45,697 nt of DNA from a candidate division WOR-3 bacterium (GTDB taxonomy: Bacteria > Hydrothermota > Hydrothermia > Hydrothermales > JAJRUZ01). The position numbers were made by a program, and so were the translations under genes. Below the pieces are notes generated by a model that had not been told where the DNA came from, searched no databases, and was given only the letters and a program-made list of their open reading frames with translations. This document shows, piece by piece, positions 16,396 through 24,255 of the stretch; position 1 is the first letter of the stretch, and every line of letters begins with the position of its first letter. The stretch is from the NCBI GenBank assembly GCA_039803925.1, contig JBDRZL010000018.1, positions 1 to 45,697 of the forward strand, written 5' to 3'.

Positions 16396-19181
16396 TAATA
16401 GACATTTTAATTTCACTATCTTTTATTATTCAGGATACATGGGAAGGTGGAAGAGATACCTCAATAATCAACAATGATACTTTAAAAACTTTTTTAAACG
16501 GCTTTCAGATAGATCCTTTTGTATCAGGAGACTCTCTTTTTATTTCAAAAGATTCATTAATTCTTGTAAATAGTTCTACAATTTTTGATATTGGGGGAGA
16601 TGAAGTAAAGGGAATCGGAATAAAATCAGAGGATACAGTTTTTGTGGGTATTTTTGATTACACATACACTCAGGCAAATTTAAAAGTTTTTTATACCCTT
16701 GACTCTCTTAATTTCTCATCAGGAAGAATTTTTTATTCACCTTATATTAATTTCAATTCAGTTAGAAGATTTTACTTTACAAAGGACTATGGCAACAATT
16801 TATGGGTTGGTTCAAAATCAAGTGCAGGATGGATTCTTTATTCTAATGAATTAAAAAATCTACCACCCCAAAATTTTTCCTGGACAAGTAACACACCCTA
16901 TGTTGCAGGACACGATTTTTCTGATTTTTTAATATTTTCACCTTTTAAAATGTATTGCTCCACTAATAGAGGAAGGATTTTTAGGTATATAAAAGCCCAG
17001 AATGTGTGGGAAAGCATATACCAGTTTCCATCGGTTCCGGGTCAAGAACCTGATGCCAGAACTTTACTTAAAACAAAAAATGGTCTTGGAATTGCTGTTA
17101 TTAAAGGTGATGGAACAGGAATAGTTGTATATGAAACTCTGGATGATGTGAATTTTTATCCAATATCACCACTTTTACCATCCAAAAGTGTAATAGGGGG
17201 AGTCTTATCAGAGAGAAATAATAATCTTATTCTTGCATGTAATCTTCCTACTGCCTGTTATTTAATAAAAGATAATAATTATTATGTTACATTCCAGAAT
17301 TCAGATGTTACAATTTTTGATATATTTAAATCAAAAAGTGGAATTATCTATCTTTTAACTTATAGTGAAAATACAAATCCTAAGAGAAGAATCTATGCCT
17401 CCTATGATGGAGTAAAATGGAATCTTATTGAAACCCTTGACCATTACTCAAATCTTGGAAGTCTAATTCCAAATACAGGGATTGGATATAAAAAAAATGA
17501 AATCCTTATCGGAACATCTTATAAACCAAGGTTATTTAAATCAAAATATCAGAGAAAAGGCACTTTAACTTCAAATTTTATAAAAATAAAAGGAAGAAAT
17601 GGACCGATTCATATTAAGGGATATAAAATAAAAGGTAATCCAGTGGGAAGTTTCAGTGTTAGATTTAGAAGTTTCAACAATGTTAATGATACAGTCCCTT
17701 TTTCAGAAATACCACCACTATTTTCAGATACATCCTCACTTTCAAATTATATTTACATAAATCCCCTTGATACTTTCATTCAATATAAATTAGAACTATT
17801 TACATCCAATCCGGAATTTTCACCTTACCTCGATTATATAAAAATTTATTATGAAGAAGACACAGTTGGACCAAAAGTTTTAAAAGCAGAAGCAAATGAT
17901 GGAACCTTTCAGCAGGATGGAAAGGACCCTGATGACCATGTAATTTTCATATTCAGTGAACCCACATCAAAATTGGAGGTAAATAAATATAATGTAGATA
18001 CACTCTTTAAATTATCCAATAATCACTCCTGGTTAAATTCCTATGGAGATTTTGGAGGTGCTTTATGGTCTTTAAATGGAGAAACTCTCAGAATTTACCT
18101 TGCCTATTCAGGAAATAATTATCCTACTGTATCTGTTGGAGACACTGTTCTTATAAAAATGGAGGATAGATTTGGTTTCTGGAAAAAATCAAAAGTAATA
18201 ATAACAGGAAGTTTTGATGATGTAAAGGGACCAAAACTTATTAAAGCCATTGCAAAAGAAGGAAATGTTCTTGGTGATGGAATAGAAAATGGAGATTCTT
18301 TAATTTTAATTTTTAATGAACCTACAAATAGACCTAATATCAATTTTTCAAATGTTGATTCTTTTTTTGGTTTTAAAATCAACGGAAACTTTGGTAATTA
18401 TTTTTATTCAAGTTGGTTAACTCCTGAAATTCTTGTGTTTGTTTTTACAGGTTCTGATTCAAAGATCTATACTTATGATACCATATTTACAAAAGGATAT
18501 AGAATTTTTGATATAAAAGGTAACATTTCCTACGGGAAAGCTAAAATTGAAGGAAGTTTTGATTTAAAAAATCCTGTATGTGATAGTATTTTAGCCTATG
18601 ATAATTCCTATCCAGATACTTCAATTGACTATGATGATTTTATTGCCTTTTACTTTTCAGAGAACATTTTTACACTCAATCAAATTAATAAATTTAATAT
18701 TAACAGTGTTTTCAAACTATCTAAGAATCATTCCTGGCTTTCAGGTTTTGGGCAGATAGGAAATATTTTAGTTTATGATAAATATATTTTTGTTTTTCTA
18801 TCCACAGAAGGCGGCAAACCTTCTGTAAGGCCTGGTGATACAGTTTATTTTATGGAAAATTTCATATTTGATCTTTACAATAACCCCTTATCAGGATTTA
18901 ATATTTTAAGGGGATCCTTTACAAAAGTAAAAGAAAGGAATTTAATTACTGGTTTTAATGAAATAAGAGGTTTTATGAGCAAAAATAGACTGATATTAAC
19001 TCCCTCTCAGCAAATAGAGGAAATTAAAATTTTTGATATAACAGGAAGAAATGTTAATTTTAAAATTTTAGAAGAAAAAGATAAAATAAATATCTTAAAT
19101 TTAAAAAGGGGAAGTTATTTTATTTTGGTTAAGGATAAGAATAAAAAAATTTATAGGTTTAAACTGATTAAATTAAATTAA
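16392..19181 (+). CDS. Large secreted protein with SbsA-type Ig-like domains and C-terminal sorting domain
   Basis: A 929-residue exported protein of unknown function. It starts at TTG overlapping the etfA stop (TTGA) and has a very short signal (MIIDILISLSFIIQ). Residues about 20-490 look like beta-rich, propeller-like repeats. Three related Ig-like modules of the SbsA type start near residues 493, 613 and 727, with shared GPKVLKA/GPKLIKA openings and VIFIFSEPT/LILIFNEPT cores. The final ~70 residues (EEIKIFDITGRNV, then LKRGSYFILVKD) are a good T9SS type A-like sorting domain. Surface attachment or release is inferred. The position after etfA is probably only operon packing. Confidence 0.82.
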   Translation: MIIDILISLSFIIQDTWEGGRDTSIINNDTLKTFLNGFQIDPFVSGDSLFISKDSLILVNSSTIFDIGGDEVKGIGIKSEDTVFVGIFDYTYTQANLKVFYTLDSLNFSSGRIFYSPYINFNSVRRFYFTKDYGNNLWVGSKSSAGWILYSNELKNLPPQNFSWTSNTPYVAGHDFSDFLIFSPFKMYCSTNRGRIFRYIKAQNVWESIYQFPSVPGQEPDARTLLKTKNGLGIAVIKGDGTGIVVYETLDDVNFYPISPLLPSKSVIGGVLSERNNNLILACNLPTACYLIKDNNYYVTFQNSDVTIFDIFKSKSGIIYLLTYSENTNPKRRIYASYDGVKWNLIETLDHYSNLGSLIPNTGIGYKKNEILIGTSYKPRLFKSKYQRKGTLTSNFIKIKGRNGPIHIKGYKIKGNPVGSFSVRFRSFNNVNDTVPFSEIPPLFSDTSSLSNYIYINPLDTFIQYKLELFTSNPEFSPYLDYIKIYYEEDTVGPKVLKAEANDGTFQQDGKDPDDHVIFIFSEPTSKLEVNKYNVDTLFKLSNNHSWLNSYGDFGGALWSLNGETLRIYLAYSGNNYPTVSVGDTVLIKMEDRFGFWKKSKVIITGSFDDVKGPKLIKAIAKEGNVLGDGIENGDSLILIFNEPTNRPNINFSNVDSFFGFKINGNFGNYFYSSWLTPEILVFVFTGSDSKIYTYDTIFTKGYRIFDIKGNISYGKAKIEGSFDLKNPVCDSILAYDNSYPDTSIDYDDFIAFYFSENIFTLNQINKFNINSVFKLSKNHSWLSGFGQIGNILVYDKYIFVFLSTEGGKPSVRPGDTVYFMENFIFDLYNNPLSGFNILRGSFTKVKERNLITGFNEIRGFMSKNRLILTPSQQIEEIKIFDITGRNVNFKILEEKDKINILNLKRGSYFILVKDKNKKIYRFKLIKLN

Positions 19182-19191
19182 ATTAAATTAA
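19167..19191. repeat. Five perfect ATTAA pentanucleotide repeats
   Basis: (ATTAA)x5 spans the last codons and stop of the 929-residue protein gene and ends 1 nt before the galE-like ATG. It fills the place where a ribosome-binding site would be. A change in copy number would alter the end of the upstream protein and the spacing to the downstream start codon. Confidence 0.8.
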
Positions 19192-19192
19192 A

Positions 19193-20125
19193 ATGCGTGT
19201 AATTGTAACAGGTGGAGCAGGTTTTATAGGTTCTCACATTTCTGAACTTTACCTTAATATGGGTTATAAAGTTTTGATTATTGACAATCTTTCAACAGGA
19301 AAAAAGGAAAATATTCCTGAAAAAGCAGAATTTGAAAATGTTTCAATAGAGGATGAAGAAAAAATTGAAAAAATTTTTAAAAAATTTCAACCTGATATTG
19401 TAAATCACCACGCAGCTCAGTCTTCTGTCATTGAATCAGTAAAAAATCCATTAAAGGATATGGAAGTAAATATAAAAGGAACACTCATACTCCTCAAAAA
19501 ATCAGTAGAATATAATATAAAAGGATTTATCTTTGCAAGCTCAGGTGGGACAGTTTACGGTGAACCGGAAAACTTACCAGTAAAAGAAGAATACTCCTCC
19601 TTTCCTTTGAGTCCTTATGGAATTTCAAAAAAAACAGGTGAAATGTATGGGATGTTTTATTCAAAAAAATTACCTTTTGTTTCATTGAGATACAGCAATG
19701 TTTTTGGCCTAAGACAAGATCCTTTTGGTGAAGCAGGTGTAATAGCAATATTTACAGAAAGAATGTTAAGCAACAGGGAAGTTTATATTTACGGAGATGG
19801 ATTTCAAACTAGGGATTTTATTTACATAAAGGATGTAATAAAATCAAATTACCTGGCAACTGAATACCTTTTAAGGAGAAAATCAGGAATATTTAATATT
19901 GGAACAGGTAAAGAAACTAATATAAATGAAATATTTAAAAAATTGAAGGAATTAACCTTTTATAAAAAAGATCCCATATATAAACCTTTAAGAGAAGGTG
20001 AGATAAAAAGGATTGCTCTTGATATTGAAAAGGCTAAAAGAGAGCTAAATTTTGAACCGGAATGGACTCTTGAAGAAGGTCTTAAGGAAACAGTAAAATT
20101 TTTTAATGAAAGAAGAAAAAATTAG
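19193..20125 (+). CDS. galE: NAD-dependent epimerase/dehydratase (UDP-glucose 4-epimerase-like)
   Basis: An extended short-chain dehydrogenase acting on nucleotide sugars. The Rossmann motif GGAGFIGSH is at residues 7-15, the NAD-discriminating acid is in IIDNLSTGK, and the catalytic pair is YGISK at about residues 142-146 with FASSGGTVYGEP before it. The 310-residue length and DFIYIKDV with FNIGTGKETNINE near the C-terminus fit UDP-glucose 4-epimerase-type enzymes; other UDP-sugar epimerases remain possible. It overlaps dnaB by 20 bp. No Shine-Dalgarno sequence precedes it, so it may rely on reinitiation after the upstream stop. Confidence 0.87.
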   Translation: MRVIVTGGAGFIGSHISELYLNMGYKVLIIDNLSTGKKENIPEKAEFENVSIEDEEKIEKIFKKFQPDIVNHHAAQSSVIESVKNPLKDMEVNIKGTLILLKKSVEYNIKGFIFASSGGTVYGEPENLPVKEEYSSFPLSPYGISKKTGEMYGMFYSKKLPFVSLRYSNVFGLRQDPFGEAGVIAIFTERMLSNREVYIYGDGFQTRDFIYIKDVIKSNYLATEYLLRRKSGIFNIGTGKETNINEIFKKLKELTFYKKDPIYKPLREGEIKRIALDIEKAKRELNFEPEWTLEEGLKETVKFFNERRKN

Positions 20126-21485
20126 AATTCCTTTTGATATAGAAATAGAAAAAGCTGTTCTTGGAGCAATTTTTATTTCTGAAGAAGCAGCTCACAAGGC
20201 TTTTGAACAGGTAAAAGAGGATATGTTCTATGAACCGTCTCATAAAGATATTTATCGTGCAATTTTAAAGGTAGTTGATTCAAGAAAAAAAATTAATCCA
20301 ATAAATGTGGCTGAGATTCTTGATAAAGAAAACATTCTTGACAAAATAGGAGGAATTGAGTATCTTACAGAACTTGAGGATTACGCAATCAATCCTGCTT
20401 ATATAGATGATTATATAAAATCTTTGACTGAAAAATACATACTTAGAAAAACAATAGAACTTTCTTATGAAACAATAAAAAGATGTGAAAAAGGTGAAGA
20501 GCAAGCAGAGGAAATATTATACGATCTTGACAAAAAAATTTTTGATATTGCGCAGATCAAAATAAGGGAAGGACTTTTGCCTATAAGGGATATACTTAAA
20601 GATTTCATTTCAGATATAAAAGGTAGGGAAGGTGAAGGTGTAAGGGGTATTTTAACAGGATATACAAAATTTGATGAAATTACAGGTGGTTTTCATCCAG
20701 GGGAATTTATAGTTGTTGCATCAAGACCTTCTGTTGGAAAAACAAGTTTTATTATTAACATAATGCATAGGCTTGCCAAAAATTTTAATATTCCCTCTGC
20801 TCTTTTCAGTGTAGAAATGTCTAAATTACAAATTGCAATGAGATTTTTAATTCTTGAATCAGAAATAGATAGTATGAAATTCAGAAACCTAAATTCCTTA
20901 ACAGATAGTGAAATGAGAAGGTTACTTGATGCTGCAAGCAGAATAGAAAATTTACCCATTTTTGTTGATGATACCCCCTCCATTTCAATACAGGAACTAA
21001 GAGCAAAAGCAAGAAGAGCTGTTTTGGAACACAAAGTGAAAATTATATTTATTGACTACATTCAGCTTGTTCATGGTCCCAGATTTGAGACAAGACAGAG
21101 AGAACTTGCTTACATTTCCGACTCTCTGAAAAAACTTGCAAGGGAATTAAATATACCTGTCCTTGCTCTTTCACAATTATCAAGAAAAGTAGAGGAAAGA
21201 AAAGAAGAAGATACTCCACCAAAACTTTCTGATCTAAGAGAATCAGGTGCTCTTGAACAGGATGCAGATATGGTTTTATTCCTGTATAAAAAGCGTGAAG
21301 AATACGAAGTTTTTGAACCATCTGAACCCTATTCAGAAAATTTAATTAACTTCCATGTGGCGAAAAATAGAAATGGACCTGTAGGTGGATTTGTCCTTAC
21401 CTTCACAAAGGAATTTATGAAATTTGAAAATCCCGGAAGAGAATTTATATCTATTGAAGAAAGTGAAAGTGGTATTCCCTTTTAA
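20106..21485 (+). CDS. dnaB: Replicative DNA helicase DnaB
   Basis: Hexameric 5'-3' helicase of the replication fork. The N-terminal primase-interaction domain begins with IPFDIEIEKAVLGAIF. The RecA-like motor has Walker A SRPSVGKTS at about residues 206-214, Walker B IIFIDYIQL near residue 312, and the later motifs LALSQLSRKVEER and SDLRESGALEQDADMVLFL. At 459 residues there is no intein or insertion. Its start lies inside the end of the galE-like gene and its end overlaps the mlaE-like gene, so this is a tightly packed operon. Confidence 0.96.
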   Translation: MKEEKIRIPFDIEIEKAVLGAIFISEEAAHKAFEQVKEDMFYEPSHKDIYRAILKVVDSRKKINPINVAEILDKENILDKIGGIEYLTELEDYAINPAYIDDYIKSLTEKYILRKTIELSYETIKRCEKGEEQAEEILYDLDKKIFDIAQIKIREGLLPIRDILKDFISDIKGREGEGVRGILTGYTKFDEITGGFHPGEFIVVASRPSVGKTSFIINIMHRLAKNFNIPSALFSVEMSKLQIAMRFLILESEIDSMKFRNLNSLTDSEMRRLLDAASRIENLPIFVDDTPSISIQELRAKARRAVLEHKVKIIFIDYIQLVHGPRFETRQRELAYISDSLKKLARELNIPVLALSQLSRKVEERKEEDTPPKLSDLRESGALEQDADMVLFLYKKREEYEVFEPSEPYSENLINFHVAKNRNGPVGGFVLTFTKEFMKFENPGREFISIEESESGIPF

Positions 21486-22233
21486 AAGATTTATTCTTTC
21501 TTTTTTAGAAATATTAAGTGAAATATCCTATACTACTTTATACTTTTTTTCTTCCCTTAAATATGTTAAAAAATATTTTAGAGAAATTGTTTATGAAATT
21601 TATGAGATAGGACATAATTCATTGCTGCTCGTTATCTTTACATCCAGTTTTGTTGGAATGGTTGCAACAATACAAACAGCCTATCAAATTAAAGATTATG
21701 TTCCTGTTATTTACATAGGTTCAGGAGTTGCAAAAGCTTGTATGATTGAACTTGGACCTGTAATAACAGGTCTTGTAGTAGCAGGAAGAATAAGTTCGGG
21801 AATTGCTGCTGAACTTGGCACTATGGTTGTAACAGAACAGATTGATGCCTTAAATGTAATGGGTATAAATCCTTATAGATTTCTTGTAATGCCAAGAATT
21901 GTAGGTGGTATAATCTCATTACCACTTTTAACTTCAATAGCCATTTTAGTTGCCATCTTTTCGGGTATGTTTATAGCAAATTTAACTGGTGTTGCAAATT
22001 ATTTTGAATTTTCAAGAGGAACAAAGATGTTCTTTCTCCCAAAGGATTTATTTGGAGGTCTTTTAAAATCAATGTTTTTTGGTTATGCTTTAACTCTATC
22101 AGGTGCAATAGCTGGACTATCCTCTGAAAAAGGAGCAGAAGGTGTTGGAAAAGCAACAACAAAAGCTGTTGTCCTATCCTCAATATTAATTCTTGTTCTT
22201 GACTATATACTTGGTATTTTAATATTCGGATGA
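21463..22233 (+). CDS. mlaE: MlaE-type ABC transporter permease (lipid transport)
   Basis: Inner-membrane permease of the MlaE/YrbE family that moves phospholipids between membranes. The family core is clear: IELGPVITGLVVAGRISSG, then ELGTMVVTEQIDALNVMGIN, then LVMPRIVGGIISLPLLT, with five to six hydrophobic segments. The start is uncertain. A TTG at 21424 gives 269 residues and a 62-bp overlap with dnaB; the GTG at 21463 gives 256 residues and a more typical distance to the conserved FVGMV region, so it is preferred. ATGA overlap couples it to the ATPase gene. No MCE-domain (MlaD) gene follows. Confidence 0.88.
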   Translation: MKVVFPFKRFILSFLEILSEISYTTLYFFSSLKYVKKYFREIVYEIYEIGHNSLLLVIFTSSFVGMVATIQTAYQIKDYVPVIYIGSGVAKACMIELGPVITGLVVAGRISSGIAAELGTMVVTEQIDALNVMGINPYRFLVMPRIVGGIISLPLLTSIAILVAIFSGMFIANLTGVANYFEFSRGTKMFFLPKDLFGGLLKSMFFGYALTLSGAIAGLSSEKGAEGVGKATTKAVVLSSILILVLDYILGILIFG

Positions 22234-22946
22234 TAAGAGTACAGAATATATATAAAAAATTCTCCGACTGGGTTTTAGAGGATATAACTTTTGAAGTTGA
22301 AAATAATGAATTTGTAATTATACTTGGGAAAAGTGGAGCTGGTAAATCGGTTCTCTTTAAAATTATGGTGGGTCTTTTAAAACCTGAAAGAGGGTCAGTA
22401 TTTTATGAAGATTTAGAAATTACAAAAATAAATGAAAATGGTTTAACAGAATTGAGGAAAAAAATAGGATTTGTTTTTCAGGGAAGTGCTTTATTTGATT
22501 CAATGACCCTTTTTGATAATGTAGCATTACCTTTGAGAGAACATTATAAGTTAACAAAAAAAGAAATTGAGTTTAAAGTACTTGAAGCTCTTGAATCAGT
22601 TGATCTAAGAGGATATGAAAATCTTTATCCCTCAGAGTTATCAGGGGGTATGAAAAAAAGAGGTGCAATTGCAAGAGCCATTGTCCATCAACCTCAATAT
22701 ATTTTTTATGATGAACCAACTACAGGGCTTGATCCTGAAACAGCTGATAAAATAACAAAATTAACTAAAAAACTATGGGAAGAAAAAAAGATAACTTCCC
22801 TTGCTGTTACCCACGATTTTAATTTTACAAGGAGTGTTGCAACAAAAATTATCTGGCTTTATGATAAAAAAGTAAGATTTATAGGAAAAGTGGAAGATTT
22901 TAAAAAACTTGATCACAGGGAAGCAAAATTATATTTTATTGAATAA
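22230..22946 (+). CDS. mlaF: MlaF-type ABC transporter ATPase
   Basis: Cytoplasmic ATPase partner of the MlaE permease. Walker A GKSGAGKS is at about residues 34-41, the Q-loop reads GFVFQGSALFDSMTLFDNV as in MlaF proteins, the signature is LSGGMKKR, and Walker B is IFYDEPTTGLDP followed by the H-loop VTHD. The 238 residues correspond to one nucleotide-binding domain. Together with the permease it should form an MlaE2F2 core, which normally needs an MCE substrate-binding subunit; none is encoded nearby. Confidence 0.92.
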   Translation: MIRVQNIYKKFSDWVLEDITFEVENNEFVIILGKSGAGKSVLFKIMVGLLKPERGSVFYEDLEITKINENGLTELRKKIGFVFQGSALFDSMTLFDNVALPLREHYKLTKKEIEFKVLEALESVDLRGYENLYPSELSGGMKKRGAIARAIVHQPQYIFYDEPTTGLDPETADKITKLTKKLWEEKKITSLAVTHDFNFTRSVATKIIWLYDKKVRFIGKVEDFKKLDHREAKLYFIE

Positions 22947-22998
22947 AGCCTCATCTTATATTAAAATTTATAGGGTTCAATCCCCTTTAAATTATAAA
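22939..22998 (+). promoter_or_regulatory. hpf promoter region with T-arm-like hairpin
   Basis: TTGAAT (22939-22944), a 17-nt spacer and TAAAAT (22962-22967) form a fair promoter at the end of mlaF. The hairpin AGGGTTCAATCCCCT (22972-22986), a 4-bp stem with heptaloop TTCAATC, follows directly and ends 19 nt before the hpf ATG. A second -10-like TATAAA (22993-22998) lies 7 nt before the ATG, so a leaderless transcript is an alternative. No Shine-Dalgarno sequence is present. Confidence 0.45.
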
Positions 22999-23005
22999 TT
23001 TAATC

Positions 23006-23299
23006 ATGATAAATTTAAACATTACCGCAAGGAATTTTGAATTAAGAGAGGATATGAAAAATTATATTGAAAAAAGATTATCAAAAATAGAAAGATTTTC
23101 AAACCACATAATAAAATCAAATTTAATCTTTGAAGAACAGAGAGGACAGTATTCAGGGGAAATCATAATTGAAGTTACAAAAAAAGGAATATTAAAAGCA
23201 AAGGCAAGTAATTCAGATTTTTTTACAGTTGTGGATGAATTGAAAGACAAAATAATCAATCAGCTAAAAAAATACGAGCAAAAGCTAAAGGGAAAGTGA
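23006..23299 (+). CDS. hpf: Ribosome hibernation promoting factor (short HPF/RaiA)
   Basis: Binds the 30S decoding site in stationary or stressed cells and promotes inactive ribosomes. The fold is recognisable: INLNITARNFELREDMKNYI, then KRLSKIERF, then the basic ILKAKASNSDFFTVVDELKD and KIINQLKKYEQKLK. At 97 residues it is the short form without the C-terminal dimerisation domain of long HPF. It overlaps hprK as GTGA. HPF next to hprK recurs in bacteria that keep these genes near rpoN, but rpoN is not present here. Confidence 0.9.
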   Translation: MINLNITARNFELREDMKNYIEKRLSKIERFSNHIIKSNLIFEEQRGQYSGEIIIEVTKKGILKAKASNSDFFTVVDELKDKIINQLKKYEQKLKGK

Positions 23300-24255
23300 A
23301 AGAATTTGAAAATTTAAAAGTATATTTCAATGAAGTAAGATTAAAAAATTTAATAAAAATCCTTAAAGAAAGGTTTAATATTGTAAATCATACACCGGAA
23401 TTAAAATTTAATACGATTGTTCAGCAGGCTGATTTAAATAGACCTGCACTTCTTTTAAAAGGTTTTGAAGAAATATTTCTATATGATAGAATTCAAATAA
23501 TAGGTGAAACCGAACTTCTTGTTTTGAAATCTTTAAATAAAAAAGAAAGAGAAAAAGCTATAAAAAGATTTTTCTCATATCCAATTCCAGCTATTTTTGT
23601 TACAAAGGGATTTAAACCACCAGAGGATCTTTTGGAGGAAGCTAAAAAAAATAAGGTTCCACTTTTTTCTGTTTCTGAGCCAACTACACTTTTTATGAGA
23701 GAAATCTTTTTTATCCTTTCCCTTCTTTTATCTCCCTATACAGTTTTACATGGAAACATAGTTAATGTTTACAATGTAGGTATTTTATTTATAGGAAGAA
23801 GTGGTATAGGAAAATCAGAATGTTCTCTTGAGCTTGTTGAAAGAGGACATAAACTAGTTGGAGATGACCTTGTAAAAATTATAAAACATCCTGAAAATTT
23901 TTTGATAGGTGAAGCTTTTAAAGAAGATGTCAGAACTTTTCTTGAAATAAGAGGTATAGGAATTCTTGATATAATTTCTCTTTTTGGACCAAGTTCCTGT
24001 CTTGAAAGAACTAAAATAGATATTATCATCAGACTAATAGACTGGAGTGAAACCCTTGATATTGAAAGAATTGGTATTAAGGAAAAAAAAGTAAATATCC
24101 TTGGTATAAATATACCCTATGTTGAATTACCTTTAAATCCTGGGAAACACATATCTGTTCTTGTGGAGGCTGTTGCTTTAAATTATCTTACAAAGGAAAG
24201 AGGCGAAGTCTCAGCAGAAAAATTTTTAAATAAACTGAAAGGTAAAAAATTATAG
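23296..24255 (+). CDS. hprK: HPr kinase/phosphorylase
   Basis: A bifunctional P-loop serine kinase/phosphorylase that modifies HPr or an HPr-like protein. The C-terminal domain has HGNIVNVYNVGILFIGRSG leading into Walker A GRSGIGKS (about residues 167-174), the catalytic region GHKLVGDD, and the HprK signature EIRGIGILDI near residue 216. The N-terminal half (about 130 residues) is the family's DRTGG-like domain. It starts at GTG overlapping the hpf stop. No HPr or sugar phosphotransferase gene is in the window, so its target is open; many bacteria without a sugar PTS also keep hprK. Confidence 0.92.
   Translation: MKEFENLKVYFNEVRLKNLIKILKERFNIVNHTPELKFNTIVQQADLNRPALLLKGFEEIFLYDRIQIIGETELLVLKSLNKKEREKAIKRFFSYPIPAIFVTKGFKPPEDLLEEAKKNKVPLFSVSEPTTLFMREIFFILSLLLSPYTVLHGNIVNVYNVGILFIGRSGIGKSECSLELVERGHKLVGDDLVKIIKHPENFLIGEAFKEDVRTFLEIRGIGILDIISLFGPSSCLERTKIDIIIRLIDWSETLDIERIGIKEKKVNILGINIPYVELPLNPGKHISVLVEAVALNYLTKERGEVSAEKFLNKLKGKKL

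Noticed and set aside
22947-23005. A tRNA gene, because of the T-arm-like sequence GGGTTCAATCCCC
   Set aside because: No acceptor, D-arm or anticodon arm can be folded around it, and the same holds for the sites before thi4 and etfB.
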